A DNA stretch of 64,000 nt from Pestalotiopsis fici W106-1 (GCF_000516985.1 NW_006917097.1:1116001-1180000), one strand, 5' to 3'; shown: positions 30,978 to 43,891, numbered from the stretch's first letter. A program made the numbers and translations. The notes: generated by a model not told the origin, from the sequence alone.

Positions 30978-32829
30978 CTAGACCGTCTTTTCTTCAGTCG
31001 CAGCGACATTCTCAACAGTTGTAGGAGTCTGCTTGTGTCCAAATGGAGCATCAATCTTGAGCTTGCCGTCCTCAATCTCCTTTTGCAATTTGTCGAGACG
31101 ACTCTCCTTTTTGTAACTCTTCCACGCTGGACGACCAGAATCGAAAACGTCATCCATCTCTTCGAGCGTAAAGCCGCGCGTTTCCGGAGCGAGCAGCGTC
31201 ATGTGGATAAAGGACAGCCCATTAAAGGTGGCAAAGATCATGTACATTTTCCAGTTGATATTCCACAAGAGGGGTGGAACGCCGAAAGCCAAAATCATGT
31301 TCCAGAACCAATTTGCGGCGGTAGACAGCGACACTGCCTTTGCTCGAACCTTGCTGGGGAAAATTTCGGCAGGATAGGTCCAAGATGTAGGCCCCCAGGT
31401 TGTAGCAAATGTTGCAACAAAGAGATAGGAGCAAGCTACAATGGCAGAGGATGCAGACCGGTTGCCCTGGACGACCCAGGTGATTTGATTTAGGTTGGGG
31501 TCGGTAAAGTCATTTGGTTTTCCATACACTGCTTGCAAAGAGCCTATTGATGTCAGCTGTGGAGCTCTCAAAATGTAGTGAGGCATACCTGAGATGAAGA
31601 GCCAGATCATCATGAAAAAGGCGCCAAAGATGAGAGCCGGTCGTCTACCAATCTTGTCAAGGTAGAGAATCGCCGGCAAGGTCATGACGACATTGATGAT
31701 GTACTGGATAGCAGACGTCAAGAGCTCGTCACCAATGTCGGCGCCCTTCATGATGTAGACAATGTAGTACATCATAATGTTCATTCCTATGCATGTGTTA
31801 ACTATGCCAGTCGTCAAGCGAGTGCGTTGCATACCACAAAGCTGCGACCACATTTGAATCGACATGCCCAGCAAGACTCGCTTAAATATTCGAGGCTGTG
31901 TAAGAGCCTTGAAACTCGAAAGAGCTTCCTCACGCTCAAAGCGAAGGGCATCCTCAATCTCCTGATATTCAGCCAGTACCTTGGGGTGGTTGACATCGCC
32001 ACCGCCGTGCAGACTTGCAAGGACCTTGATGGCCTCTTCCCAGCGATCCTGAGATGCCAGCCAACGTGGGCTATACGGGAAAAAGAAGAGACCAATGAGC
32101 AAAATAAATGCTGGAATCATTTGAATGCCCCAAGGAATACGAAAGGCGGATTCGGGCTGGTTGGGGTCGTTTGGACCACCTCCAACCTGTGCAGCGCCAT
32201 ATTGAATAAAGTACTGAATGAGGATTCCCCAGGTAATGGCCCACTGCTGGAGGGAGACGATGCGACCGCGAATCTCCTTGGGCGCAATTTCGGATTGATA
32301 GACGGGGACAATCGACGAGGCAATGCCGACACAGAGCCCGGCTATGACTCTTCCAGCGCAAAGCATTCCGACATTCTGAGCTGCGCATTGGATACTAGGC
32401 AGTGTCAGCTTTGAAAATGGATTATTCTCAGAGTGATATTCTCACATGGCACCAATGATCCAGAGGACACAAGAGACCTGAAGAGCCACCTTTCGCGAGT
32501 ACTTATCGGCAATGAACGAGCTGAGCAATGACCCTAAAGAAGATTAGATGGATCCGGGTGATTGAAGATGTATTGGAGTATTCCTACCGACCAACGAACC
32601 AGCGGGCATTGACGCGGTGATGCCACCCTGTCGGTACGAGACTGGATTATCAAAATATCGGATATAGGCTTGAGTCCCAAGTACACCACTCATGGAGCTA
32701 ATATCAAAACCAAATAGCCCACCACCTTTCGAAGCGATAAGCTGAAACACTTTTTACACATGGAGGAATATTGCACAAACCTAGCGCGGCAAAGCCACAG
32801 ATAAAGTATACATTGCTAGCTGTATACAT
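30978..32829 (-). CDS. MFS sugar transporter
   Basis: Six exons on the minus strand: 32829-32781, 32725-32588, 32533-32446, 32394-31835, 31786-31589, 31543-30978 (532 aa). The join restores the sugar-porter hallmarks: GGGLFGFDISSMSG in helix 1, GRVIAGLCVGIASSIVPVY, SEIAPKEIRGRIVSLQQ, YSPRWLASQDR, QLCGMNIMMYYIVY, LDKIGRRPALIFG and the terminal APETRGFTLEEMDDVF. Twelve membrane helices are expected in the plasma membrane, importing a hexose, disaccharide or polyol with protons; the substrate cannot be assigned. Introns 4 (48 bp) and 5 (45 bp) are stop-free multiples of three, so an unspliced reading would insert false residues after QLCG and FISG. The first intron uses an AAAG acceptor, chosen because the nearer CAG breaks the frame. 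Confidence 0.93.
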
Positions 32830-35800
32830 TTCGAAGCCAGTCCACCGGATCGCAATGTGGTGATGGAAAGACGAGACTGAAAAGAGGTCGGCTGGTCTTG
32901 GAAAGAGTATTATTATGCCGCGATAGCGCGCATAAAAGAAAAGAAAGAAAGAAAAGAGGGCCAGGAAACTGGGAGGACGTATACATACATAGTCGGGGGT
33001 ATTAGGCTGTAACGTGGACGGGTGGTACGGCGGAATAGCTCTGTACTTGTGTGAGGGGATACAAACAGGGGCTGAATCCCAAGAAAGCAATTCCATTATG
33101 ATCAGACGATCAAGGATTCATAGCTTTGCCCCAGACCGATCTGCGACTCTTCCAGCCTATACGAGCTCAGCATTCTGATGCGGAGATGAACTGCCAAGCC
33201 CGGCTCCAATGGGTTGGAGATGCGCCCAGCAAGACCAGCAAATCCTATTTCGTCATTGTCCAAAGCTGGCCAAGAGACTTTTGACTGTAGGCGTACGTGT
33301 ACAAGAGCAGATGAACATTCTGGCCAAAGTTTTACGGGTGATTGACGGCTACGTGTATGAGAAGAGTCGATACACCAAGTCGCCATCTTACAAACTTGGC
33401 GACCCGGCCGTCGACTTGCCATCCCGAGAGGCCATTCAGGAATAAAGAGAGCTTTACGATCAGTTACAATATGGTGGCCCAAACGGTATTCAGTTGCCAC
33501 GTATAGTTATGAGTTGACGAAAGCTCAGTACTTTTGAGATGGAAGCAAAGTCGTATGCATAGCAATCTGCATTCATATCCAGTAGCAAGACTGGTATTTG
33601 ATTGTTGGCCATCCTGCCATATGATGAATGGTTCTTATTGGTTCCCGGCTAGGCAAAAGGGTGTTGAACTTGGATCGTCATGCGACCATTGACCCTCCAA
33701 GATATCGCCCAATGTGGAGAGACCCTGTTGGAGTTGGAGAAGGAGACCATGGACTCGGCGAAACTCTAGTAATGCTCTTACAGAAACTGGCTCGGAATTT
33801 TGATGCCAGTTGCGCAACATGTCGAGCAAGAAAGCAAATCTGGCCGACAACGTCCCGTGCTGACTGCTTCAAAGGATTGCTTCCCGGAGCAGGTCTAGCC
33901 AGTCAAGGGCATCGCATTTCGAGCCCGGCACCGAACGTTGACAAGATTCTTTTTGCCAAGGCTCAGCTTTCTCCTTACTCATCCTCTCGACAGAGCGACG
34001 CGGCCACGGTTCCGCCATTTATTGATTTTTGAGGTGCACGCTTACGAAAAGCAAGGCAAACAGGGCTGCGGGTTCTGTTGTGGTCTCAGAGGACTGCATG
34101 CGGCTTTCCATACTGACATTGTCCGAGCAAGACGCCGTGACAGGTGAGTAGTCGTCAAGCTTCAACTGACGCCCCGAGGATCAAGGCGCGATCATGTCAT
34201 TGAGTCGCAAGTAATGGCATACCGTCAATAACTATTGCGCCAATGGCAAGGGTATCTTTTGACAGCACGCCCAGCTTGCGAGGTCAAGTAAGGTAAAGGT
34301 AAGGGCACAGAAGCAGCATAAAGACAAAAAGACCCCTGAGCTTCCCCGCATTCCACCAAAACGAACCCCCGGTCCTTGCCGGCATACGCCCTTGGCGGGA
34401 AACGGGTACATGAAGGTTAATATATGGAGGGAGCACGTCCGTGTCTCTGTACTCTGGCCAGGCACCTATTCATCAGCAGCGCAAACCTCGAGCTGTACTT
34501 GGACTTGGACTTGGACTTTGAGGGTGGCGGAAAACGCTGCAATCCTGAGAGAATAACTATAAGCGGGCTGCTGCACAAATGCTTGTTCCGTATGGCCGCC
34601 GCCGATTACTGTCTCTGGGAAATAATTCTTGTATTCCTCCAAAATGCTTGTAAGCAAGGCTCACTCGCACAACAAATGAGACGTGCCATCTGTGGACTGG
34701 CAGCTTCAGGGATATGTCGAGCAAGGCCAGAGTAACACCGATTCAACGGCCCTTTTTCCTGGGCGAGTATGCAGGCAGGGTTCAAAGTCAGCCCCGTTGC
34801 ACCTCTCAAGAGTACTATAGTCGATCCTTTTGATTCAAGCAGTTAGATCAAGGATCACCACCAACAGGGATCGGATTGGGTCAGTTGACTATTTGAAATG
34901 CAAGCTTAGTTGGCCACGGACCATGACCTCTACTGCTGGCGAACATGTTTTTGGAGTCGCCCAATCTCATCAGTTTCTGAATACAGGTAGATGCAGCAAC
35001 CCCATGTTTGTGGTGCCTTGTGTTGCACAAACAAGAGTCAAGCTCAAGCTGAAGCTGTCGTGCTCCCCCGATCAACCAGTCCAACGTTACAAGGTGTCAT
35101 GGTCTGATGAGGGTACCACCTACTAGACGAGCTTAATTCCACCGAGCCAGGCAAGTCCGAGGCTCAATGAGTGACTGATCTGCTGCCTGTCAAACATTGG
35201 AAATGGCTTTCCTCTCCACATCCCGACATCAAGTCGAGACTGCAGTGAGAAAATGTGGTATCCCGGCAAGCGCCAAAGAACTACACGAGTTCAGCGGCGC
35301 AACGTTGGGAAACCGTGAGTGAACGCCTTGCAAGCAAGTTTGTTCTTTGTCTTGTGACGTTTGAATGATTCAACAACCAAACAACTAGAATCAAATGTTA
35401 GCAGAAAGGCATAGCTGCTCTCCTCGAATGTTGCCTAGATTAGTAGGCAGGCCCATCAAATCACTGGCCAAGCTCAACTAGAGCCAGCTACAACTGCAAG
35501 GTCGCAGGAAAACTATCATTTCAATGCTGCTTTCAATTTGCTCCCCTGCCACTTGGCTGTATACCATTGAAGAAATAGAGCCGGTCAAGCAAGGGAAGTT
35601 GTAGAATAGGTTCCGAAACTGGATTTCAGGCCTTAAAATCCAGATCGCCCTTTGTCGATATAGTACATGATGCCGATCGAACTGTCGGGAAAAAAGGCAA
35701 AAGGTATCTGCAAATGCTTCGTAAGAGGTCAACGCCGGATCCGCCTGGAAACGCCAATCCCTTCTGTTCATCCATGATTGACCACATGCCCACGGTCATT

Positions 35801-35902
35801 ATATATAACATGTTCGAAAATTGTACAAGCCGTACAGAGGATCCTCGATAGGGGAAATGAGAAATGCCACCCAAAGTGGTAGAGGTTCACGTATATCCCG
35901 CT
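32830..35902. other. Long intergenic stretch (3 kb)
   Basis: It begins with the promoter and leader of the sugar transporter, including a purine tract (AAGAAA units, about 32937-32960). Many overlapping short ORFs exist on both strands (for example 33500-33102 minus, 33628-34032 plus), but none has a motif, splice logic or conserved look. A short hexamer repeat (CTTGGA units) sits at about 34498-34517. No RNA gene was recognised. Confidence 0.45.
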
Positions 35903-38246
35903 TTACGGGGCACGTCTTTGGCCCGCTTGGGCACCCAAGTGCTTGCTATCATAGATACTCTTGAGGTATGCACGCTGTACTCGGAACGTCTTGTAGTTAC
36001 CGCCAAGAATGGGGGCCAAGATTGTGTCGTGGCCGTGTACAGCCTCGCTGCCCTTGGCCAAGGCGTACATGCGTTTCTGTAGCTCGTCATATGCCGTTCT
36101 AAAGCATCGACTAATCAGGGGAAAGTTGGAGGAACCACCGGAGATATCATTGGCCGAGTTGTTGGGATCGATAATTGAAAGTCGATCCATGTTTCGGTAA
36201 ACGAGCTTGCTGACGGAATGCTAGATCAATGTTAGCAAAAGTCCGTGGTCAAGAATGACACGACTTACCTTTGGAACGAATCGAGGAGGATTCATGCTGA
36301 TTGCTGTAGACTCATAGTCAAACTCCTTGCCATATAAACGAAAGAAGCGCATCAAGGCTTCTCCCAAATGATGCTCGGGAATCAATGTTCCGCTCTGCAC
36401 CTCTGGCCAGTGATTAAGTAGGTTGACCACCATGCAAATAACAGAAAAGCCACCAATGCCGCCATTTACAGGCTCATTGAGACCGCGCATGCACAAAAAG
36501 TGCTTGATAATGGCCACCAGAATAGGCATGGCGGGATATTGCCTCTTCCACTCCATAAATGTGTCAATGGCCTGGATACCTGTCAGATTCTCAAAAGAAA
36601 TGTCTACACGGAGACCGGTAGCTTCGTCAATGTATTTGACAAGTGGTACTTTTGCGCCACTAATGACTTCCACATCATTGCCATGGGCCAAGTCATTCTT
36701 AGTGAGATAGGCCCTGAGCTTGAAGAGGGCCGACTTGGCGCTCAGAACTGGGGCACCTCCATTCATGTAATTATCAGAGCAAATGACCAGGTCCATGTCT
36801 GCTGTCGGGAGGTAAAGTCCAGACATGAAGGAGCCGAATGGCTTGACATTGGCACTTCTTTGCCAGCGCTTGGCATGCTTGGAGAGATTATGGACCAGGT
36901 CCTGGCGCACCGCCTCTTCGAAATCGCGAGGACGGACATACTCGAAAAAGTCTACGAGTTCCTTGTGCAATCTATTCCTGTCAGTAAAGAGACTGGCACA
37001 TTTTGAACAAGACTTACCGAACACCCATGTTGGGCTCTGAAGAGTGGTCAATCACAGCCCAGGGACAGGCGTCCTCGTCTTTCGTGGGCTTCCATACAGA
37101 CTCGACGGTAGCATCAGCCTTCATCTTTTTGCCCTTTTGTAGCGGCTGGTGGGGCCGTTCCTTGATCTTGTCATCGACGGTACGCTTTCGGCTGCCTAGA
37201 TTAGTAGAAGCTGATAAATCAACAATCGGGGCGGGCCTGGCCGGGGTACTCTTGGCCGCTGCAGGCTGGGTAGGCGGGACAAGATTCTCGGGCGGGCGGG
37301 GTGGGAGACCTGATGGAAGAGTCATTGGCAGGCTGGAGCGAGGGCCAGTCGGTGCATTGAGCACGCGGATATCCTGTTCGCTCTCCTTGACACTCGCAAC
37401 ATCATCCTCCTCATCACTGAAATCAAATGAGATGAACTCGGCAGCCTCAGTGTCGCCGGACTGTTTCTTTTCCTCGGCCTCTACGCGGGCCTTTCGGATC
37501 ATTTGTACCACGTCCTTCTTTTTGCGCTGAGTCTCATCCGGCGGGGGGAGAGCTGTGTAGGGGTCTGGGTTCGACCACTTTGGGACCGAGTCGTCATTGT
37601 CCAGGCGAACACGCTTGGCAGCAGGTTCATTCTCATCCTCGACCTCTGATTCTCCGGAAATGTCCATAGCAGCGTCATCGCTTTCACTGAGATCATCGGG
37701 GTTAAGATAGGTGGCACGTAGAGAGGTATCACCTAGCAGATCCTCTGCATCGTCGTCGTGCTTCTTGTGCAGAAAGAGACGATCGGCAGCTCGCTCTCTC
37801 CTACGGGGGATGAAACCGCCTCGTCCGTTTCGCATACTAGAACCACGGGGACCGCCACGGTTATAACCACCTGGGCCGTTACCATGGTTTCTTCTCGATG
37901 GTCCGGGGCGATAACTATCGTTGCCATTTCGCTGGGAAGAACCCCGAAACGACTCGTAGCTCTCTTGCACTCCCGACGGACGATCGGTTCGAAAGGTAAA
38001 GTCGCCCTGAGGCGGGCGGAAATCGCGATCAGAGCCTCGAGCAGAATTGCGAGCATCATCTCTGTAGGAATCGGGGTGGCGTCGATCGGATCGGAAATTG
38101 TAGCGGTCACCGCCGCCATTTCGAGAATCGCCGCCACCTTGGTAGGGCGGGAATTGAGGTGTGGACGAATACGACGAGCGATAGGCTTCAGATCTGTTGC
38201 CTTGTCTGTATCCGTCGTCGCGGGGAGGTGGCCATCGTGAGCCCAT
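35903..38246 (-). CDS. TRF4: Non-canonical poly(A) polymerase of the Trf4/Cid14 (PAPD5) family
   Basis: Three exons on the minus strand: 38246-37018, 36977-36269, 36220-35903 (751 aa). The catalytic core starts near residue 413 (RLHKELVDFFEYVRPRDFE). It includes PFGSFMSGLYLPTADMDLVI with the Gly458-Ser459 nucleotide motif and metal-binding Asp470/Asp472, then RVDISFEN as the third acidic site. The PAP-associated part GGIGGFSVICMVVNLLNHWP and HHLGEALMRFFRLYGKEFDYE follows. In yeasts these enzymes add short A tails in the TRAMP complex to send aberrant nuclear RNA to the exosome. The first 150 residues are low-complexity, rich in Arg, Gly and Ser (RGG-like), likely RNA-binding, followed by acidic and basic tracts. 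The first intron is only 40 bp and has a second possible acceptor 6 bp downstream. Confidence 0.95.
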
Positions 38247-38689
38247 TGTCGCGAATTGCTGCTGTTCTCTGGCAATTGGTGGGAACAGTTGTTGCGACGC
38301 TGCGACAAAGTTGTGAGTGTGGTGATGTCAAGGTGGAACACTACAAAGTTCGAGTCGCGTTGAAGCTTTGGCAGCACTGAAAGGTCCGGTGCTATAATTT
38401 TTTTCGCGTCGCTACCGAGAATCTCCCGCGCCCAATCAGGACGTCAGCGGGGCATTGCCACGGCGTAGCGTCAGTGGATATTCACTAAAAATCACGCTAA
38501 ATTGGCCACTGATTTGTTTCCCAAGATTCCAGTATCAACACTTGATCTTTGCAAGTTTACAATTGCGTCCTGGTTCGTTTTCCATTGCCCAATAGTCCAT
38601 GTATCGAACTTGACTCGGATCATGATGGTTTCTGCATGCGTATCCTTTGTGCCTTTGAGACCTGTAGCATCAAAGGCTTCTTTTGTACC
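38247..38689. promoter_or_regulatory. Shared upstream region of TRF4-like gene and a membrane-protein gene
   Basis: A 443-bp stretch between divergent start codons. Another in-frame ATG at about 38636 could extend the membrane protein. No named element seen. Confidence 0.4.
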
Positions 38690-39481
38690 ATGAAGTTTCT
38701 AGAAAGCAATCGCGGTCACGGCTTCGAAGACAATGAATTCACCATTCTCGGGGATCATGTAGACTGCAGGACTATTTGCTTTCGTTTGCCCAGCTCTTGG
38801 ATGAGCCCCAACTTGATTAGCACAGCTCAAAATTACTGCATTCATGCAAATGTCATGTGGCTCCTATTTCTTACTCTTGTGCTTGTACCATCCCTGTCGT
38901 TTAACCTCATCATTGTCAATTACGTTGCCCGGCCTGGGAGACTCGTCTTGAAAACAGCGCGATGGGTGCTGACTCTGGATCTACTTGTTCTCGGCCTCGT
39001 GGCGCTTCCAATCCTACGCGACGGGCTCAATGAAAGCGGCAGGCATGATCTGAGAATAGCCGCGGCAACCTCGTGGACAATTCATTTCGCGATATTGATC
39101 ATGGCGCTGCGGAACCCGCGTTTATTGACGCTTTCTGTCCTCGTGGTATTCTGGCTCGTCGCTCTACCAGAAACAAGGCTTCTCCTCGAGGCTGGCCTTT
39201 GGAGACGGGGTTGGATCAGTCAGTCGGATCGCCCATTCTGGTGGATGGAGAATGTCCCCGAGTCTATAACTGCCGTGGACATCTTGGTAGCAGCCAAAGC
39301 CTGGCTTCTGAGAGCATTGCCATTACTGTTCAGGCTATTGGGCGACGCAGGGAATGGAATTAGAGGGGCCATTACGAAGCTTTTGAGGGCATTTCCCGTA
39401 CATGCTGTTGTTGCTTCGCTCAAGAGTATCACGAGAAGCATTGTTCGATACATGTCAGGTGCAAAGAAAGCAAACGCATAA
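38690..39481 (+). CDS. Hypothetical multi-pass membrane protein
   Basis: From an ATG at 38690 the frame gives 263 residues; it is open further upstream, with another ATG near 38636, so the start is uncertain. Hydrophobic segments are plain: VMWLLFLTLVLVPSLSFNLI, WVLTLDLLVLGLVALPIL, AATSWTIHFAILIMAL and LLTLSVLVVFWLVALPET, so about four helices. Then comes an amphipathic, basic C-terminal region (WLLRALPLLFRLLGDAGNG, ITKLLRAFP, KKANA). No family is recognised and no introns are needed. It is divergent to the poly(A) polymerase gene. Confidence 0.6.
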   Translation: MKFLESNRGHGFEDNEFTILGDHVDCRTICFRLPSSWMSPNLISTAQNYCIHANVMWLLFLTLVLVPSLSFNLIIVNYVARPGRLVLKTARWVLTLDLLVLGLVALPILRDGLNESGRHDLRIAAATSWTIHFAILIMALRNPRLLTLSVLVVFWLVALPETRLLLEAGLWRRGWISQSDRPFWWMENVPESITAVDILVAAKAWLLRALPLLFRLLGDAGNGIRGAITKLLRAFPVHAVVASLKSITRSIVRYMSGAKKANA

Positions 39482-39723
39482 CACGAAACGTTTAGTAGTT
39501 TGTTTAATGATAGAGAAAGGAACGATCCTCATAGTAAAACGCTATACGTAACACCTCTGTCTTCTAATGTCTTGCCTATGATGTACCGACTGAGCGATTG
39601 TTGGGTTACCGAGAGCCGTGATGTCTCTCCGTTCAGGGCCTTGTCCGAGACAGGACGTCTTCTTCGTCTATTCACCATGATAATGATCAACATAGATCGT
39701 GGATAAATGGCATTTACCCTACG

Positions 39724-40583
39724 CTAACAATACTCTGCTGCAGTGCCAATTTTGCAAATGGCTTCCCTGCGTCCGGGATGGAAAATAGAGAGAAACTCCT
39801 CTTCGAGATCGTTTCGGTTGGACGTACCATAAGCTCCCACAGGCCGCCGGAAAAGGGCCCAGAATGCGTGTACGTAATAGAGACATGACAGTTTCTCTGT
39901 TGTAGGGTGATTGAGAGATAAATCCCCGTAACGGCTGTCATCTTGGTGATACTGGGCCCAATCCGTCATACAATCAATCTCAGTGTCAGAGATTGCCCTG
40001 TACATTGCTTGTATCTTTGCAAATTGTTCCATGAGGGGTCTAATGTCTCTGACTTTGAGCTTCGCTCCGAGGTGGCTGTGGTGTTTGTCCAGGCACTGCT
40101 CATTCTCGCTGCAGGCAGTAGAACCCGGGCATTGCATATCTTTGCGATACGCATCGACAAGTGCCCGTCGGTCCGGGGATGTTGGGATGCGATTGACTAG
40201 CTTTAGGTATGCGTAGGCAGCTCTGGCGACCATGCCCGCGTTGTGAATGTATTCATATTGACCAAAGTGTTCAAAAGTCAAGTATCTGTCTATAGCTTGA
40301 CTCTGTATAATGTCTGGGAGGCAGCAGAAGCACCGTCTTTCTGCGAATTCCTGGTACTCTTCTCCTTCAACGTGGCTGCAGACATTTATTTGCACATGAC
40401 TTGGCAGTCTACTGAATGGACAGGAAAGGCGATGCTCCTGAACTGCATACCGATTGGGCTGTTTGATATCAGTGATAAATTGAACAGGGGAGGAAGACGT
40501 GCAAACAAACTTACCGGATATCGTGACATTTTAGGACTCTTGCTTCTGTTATGTTGGTGGTTAGCTATTCCTCCCAAAGCCAT
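39724..40583 (-). CDS. Hypothetical protein, two exons
   Basis: Exon 1 40583-40515 (23 codons) and exon 2 40458-39724 (245 codons) give 267 residues. Without exon 1 the long frame lacks an ATG. The 56-bp intron has a GTAAGT donor and a CAG acceptor, phase 0. The start region is basic (NHQHNRSKSPKMSRYP). The body contains paired cysteines (CFCC near residue 65, and CPGSTACSENEQC near 135) and long helices (YEYIHNAGMVARAAYAYLKL, IRPLMEQFAKIQAMYRAI). No signal peptide or membrane segment is seen, and no family is recognised. Confidence 0.6.
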
Positions 40584-42460
40584 TGATGCGCCGTCGAGAG
40601 TGTGCAAGTGTCGAGATCACTACAGTTTCTTGAAAATTTATATTTTGCGAACCATGGATGCTGATTCACAACTTCTGTGAGTAATTCAATTAATCGGCTG
40701 GAATGTCCTATGACTGTGAATGGACGACAATATGCTGTTATTGAACGATATGGGATCGACTCCTTCAAGGAGATAATGTCACTACATCCCTATGCTGTTT
40801 TCCCTTACTCGCAATCTAGAGTCTCGTCAGTTCCACTCCGCAGAGCCCACAATCATCTCCCGAGGTAGTTTCTGTTACCAGATACTTTGATTTCACCATG
40901 TCTTGTACTATAGCATTGAGACTTGGTGCAGGTGAGCCAAGGCCTACAATCCTGGACCTTTCCAGTATGGGTGATATGAATAATATCTAGCAGACGCATG
41001 AGTATAACATGTACAAAATAAATTGCAGAGGAGCTCCTATTAAGAACAATTGACTTGTCAGTCTCAATCCGAGTTTTTAGCAGCCTCATCAGGTCACAAA
41101 TTCAATCATTGCTTCAGTGATCGGAACTAGAAACTCAACGGCGCGCCCTGGAGAAGCACCATGAGTCGCACGGACAAAGGCATTGACCTACCCCGTGTCG
41201 CTTGAATCATCTATTCCAACTCTAGTATAATTACCTCGTAATCCGCATCATCCTACCAAAGACATGTTAGGGACGGGCACGGCAGCAAACAGACGAGTCA
41301 AACCTTTGGTATCCCGGCGCAAGGCCGACTGCTCGGTCGGGTCAATCCACACATCCGTCAGGTGATGCAAGATCAATTAAACGACACCTCATCTCCTCTG
41401 GGCAATAGAACAAGGTGGAACGGCCAAATGGTAAATGGCCAATCATGCCTCTTCGAACCGAAGTTCTGTGAGATTAACGCTTTGGAAAAGACCATCTCGA
41501 ATTCTTTCTTCTCTCAGAAATGTCCCCCGGCTTGTGGTCCACTTGAATTCCTTCGCTTTCCTCGGCAGATGTAATATTATGTAAACAAACAGGATCAAAC
41601 TGACCGATAATGATCAATGGCTCGTATCTGACTCTCAACATGCCAAGGCAAATGTACGTCACGTGCAGCCGTGGGCGCCAACTCTCAAGGTTTTCAGTGA
41701 GTATGAGCGCATTACCACGCGACATTTACAACACGACAACTGCAGAGAGCGTAGGCAGTATTCCGATAGCGTGGGTTGGCGCTTACGTTGACCCTCCATC
41801 CAGGGAATATTGTCCTATAGCATGCCATCATTCACCTTGGAGGCTGGCGGCACCCTCGTTTACAAGATTCCGCGATTCTCATTGGACACCGTTGCCGAAT
41901 TGCGCACCAATCCAGTCACGGTGATGAACCAGGGTGCCATTTCCCGACCGGTAGCCAATCTGAGAAAGATTCTTCGAGAAAACAAAGTCGGCAATAATGC
42001 AAGTCTCGTTCTCTCCACAATTCTATAGAAGCAATGTTACCTTGGCAGACTGCCGTAGACGGCCAGCACCTCGCGCCCACACGCCCGCGCACCTGTCGCT
42101 GGAGGGGGGGATGACGACGGTATTATATGCAAACTGCACAAGAGTCGATAAAAGAGCCATCAGCGAGGCATACAGAGGTGTAGCGAACCAGTCGCAAAGC
42201 GGCCCGCGGTGTGATGGATCGTCAATAGTTTGTTCTATTTTCGGTCCCTTCTCCCCGAGTGTCGGGCAACGCCAAGCCCATACACGCCCCCAAATGACTC
42301 TTGTGTAGCACACCTTGATCCCGCGAGGCAGCATAAGCTTTTTAATCACATCCGTGCCCGCACCTGTCCCGTGTTGACCGAACCCATTCCTATTCTGACC
42401 CATTTGTCTTGAAAATTCTTCGATTCAAATGTTTGTTTCTTCGTCAGTTCATCATCCAAC
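40584..42460. other. Intergenic with a doubtful small ORF
   Basis: About 1.9 kb. The only frame with a protein-like look is 41822-42028 plus (68 codons, with segments TLVYKIPRFSLDTVAEL and ISRPVANLRKILRENK). It is preceded by an intron-like CCTATAG acceptor, so it might be an exon of an unrecognised gene. No complete model could be built. Confidence 0.3.
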
Positions 42461-43707
42461 ATGAATTCGGGCCACCAGCTGGCCGGTGCCATGTGGGCGC
42501 TCACGGCCCTGTCGCTCTTCTTGGTCGCTTTGAGACTGTATACCAGGATACGGATTGTCAAGTTTATAGGAGTGGAGGATTACCTGTTTGCCACGACTGG
42601 TGTAAGCAGAGGGCCATTCACACAACGTACAGAGACATGGCTGACGATCCCTGATAGCTTCTCATATTGTGCTTTGCAATATTCATCCAAGTGGCTGTTC
42701 GTAATGGTCTCGGCCAGAGCTTTTGGGTACTAAGTCTCGCCGAGTCATCCAATGCCATTTTCTGGACCTATGTCGCCAACACTTTTGCCATTACTGGAAA
42801 CGCCATGGCAAAACTTTCCATGGGTCTATTCTTGTTGCGCGTGGTCCAGGTTCGATGGCAAAAGATTATGCTATGGGTCGTCGTCTTTCTCATTACCGCC
42901 ACGAGCCTGGCACTGGCCGTCATGCTCTGGAATCAAACGGATCCTGTCAGGGCAAGCTGGGATCCATTGAGGACTCCGGGCAAGTGGAATATTCAAATCC
43001 AGCCAATGAGTGTCGGTCTTGGAGGTGCGTAATGACCACTCGCTTTGGGTTTTGATCTATAACTCACTCATTTCAGTCTGGTCGAGTATCTGCGACTTTT
43101 TCTTTGCCATCTTTCCTTGGCTGTTTCTCTGGTCGCTCCAGATGCCACAAAAAGAAAAAATCATGTTGGCTAGTGGGATGAGTTTGGGTGTCATGTAAGT
43201 TGATCTCCATTATTTCAGAAGTGATCATACTGACACAGGTATAGTGCTGGAGCATGCGGTATTGTCCGAACAATAGTTCTCGCCCGATTAAACGTCATGG
43301 ATTATACTATCAACTTTGTACCATATTTCGCGTGGGCTGGAGCCGAGATTGCCGTATCCATGATATGTATTGGCATTCCGACACTGCGACCTTTATATCT
43401 CAAAGCCCGCGGCATGGCAAGCGCATATGGACGCCATGGTCAGAGCCAGACGAGCGAACTTCCTAGATTTGTCATGTACGAACACAAGGTCCCCCGTTCG
43501 CCTGGAACACCGAGAATCCCGTCATCGCCATTACACTCCCGTAGTGATTCAGGTCTGTCCAAGCCTGCAAGTACATACACCAAAGCCTCGAGTAGGAACA
43601 GCGCCAATGAGCTGAGTCCCATTGAAGAAGATGGCAATAGGGTCACATGGGTCGAGAATGAGGTGCGAGTCCAACGAGAAAATCCAAACTGGCCATTGAC
43701 GAATTGA
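42461..43707 (+). CDS. Rhodopsin-like/Pth11-type integral membrane protein
   Basis: Four exons: 42461-42601, 42658-43024, 43077-43194, 43245-43707 (362 aa). The product has seven hydrophobic segments beginning with MWALTALSLFLVALRLYTRI. It carries features of the fungal rhodopsin-like family found in Pth11-type receptors: RLYTRIRIVKFIGVEDYLF after helix 1, WTYVANTFAITGNAMAKLSMGLFLLRV, the CDFFFAIFPWLFLW segment, and IAVSMICIGIPTLRPLY before the tail. The CFEM domain of true Pth11 is absent. The Ser/Pro-rich C-terminal tail of about 90 residues is cytoplasmic and likely a phosphorylation target. The family is linked to surface sensing in some plant pathogens; the role here is unknown. Confidence 0.9.
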
Positions 43708-43891
43708 ATGACCTGGGCAACCCACACATAACTGCATTAGATCTCATGCTTTGACGCAAGTCACTAGAGCGATATCCATAATTTGACTTCTTAATAGAGT
43801 ATAATTATTATTCTACTTGCCGCTCGTGCCCCGTCGTTGAGTATAGTAACTGTCATGTCTGATGCCACGCAAGCCTAAGCGATTCTCACAC

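Noticed and set aside
33102..34032. Genes in the 3-kb stretch upstream of the sugar transporter
   Set aside because: Overlapping frames on both strands with no motif or consistent splice signals; typical chance ORFs.
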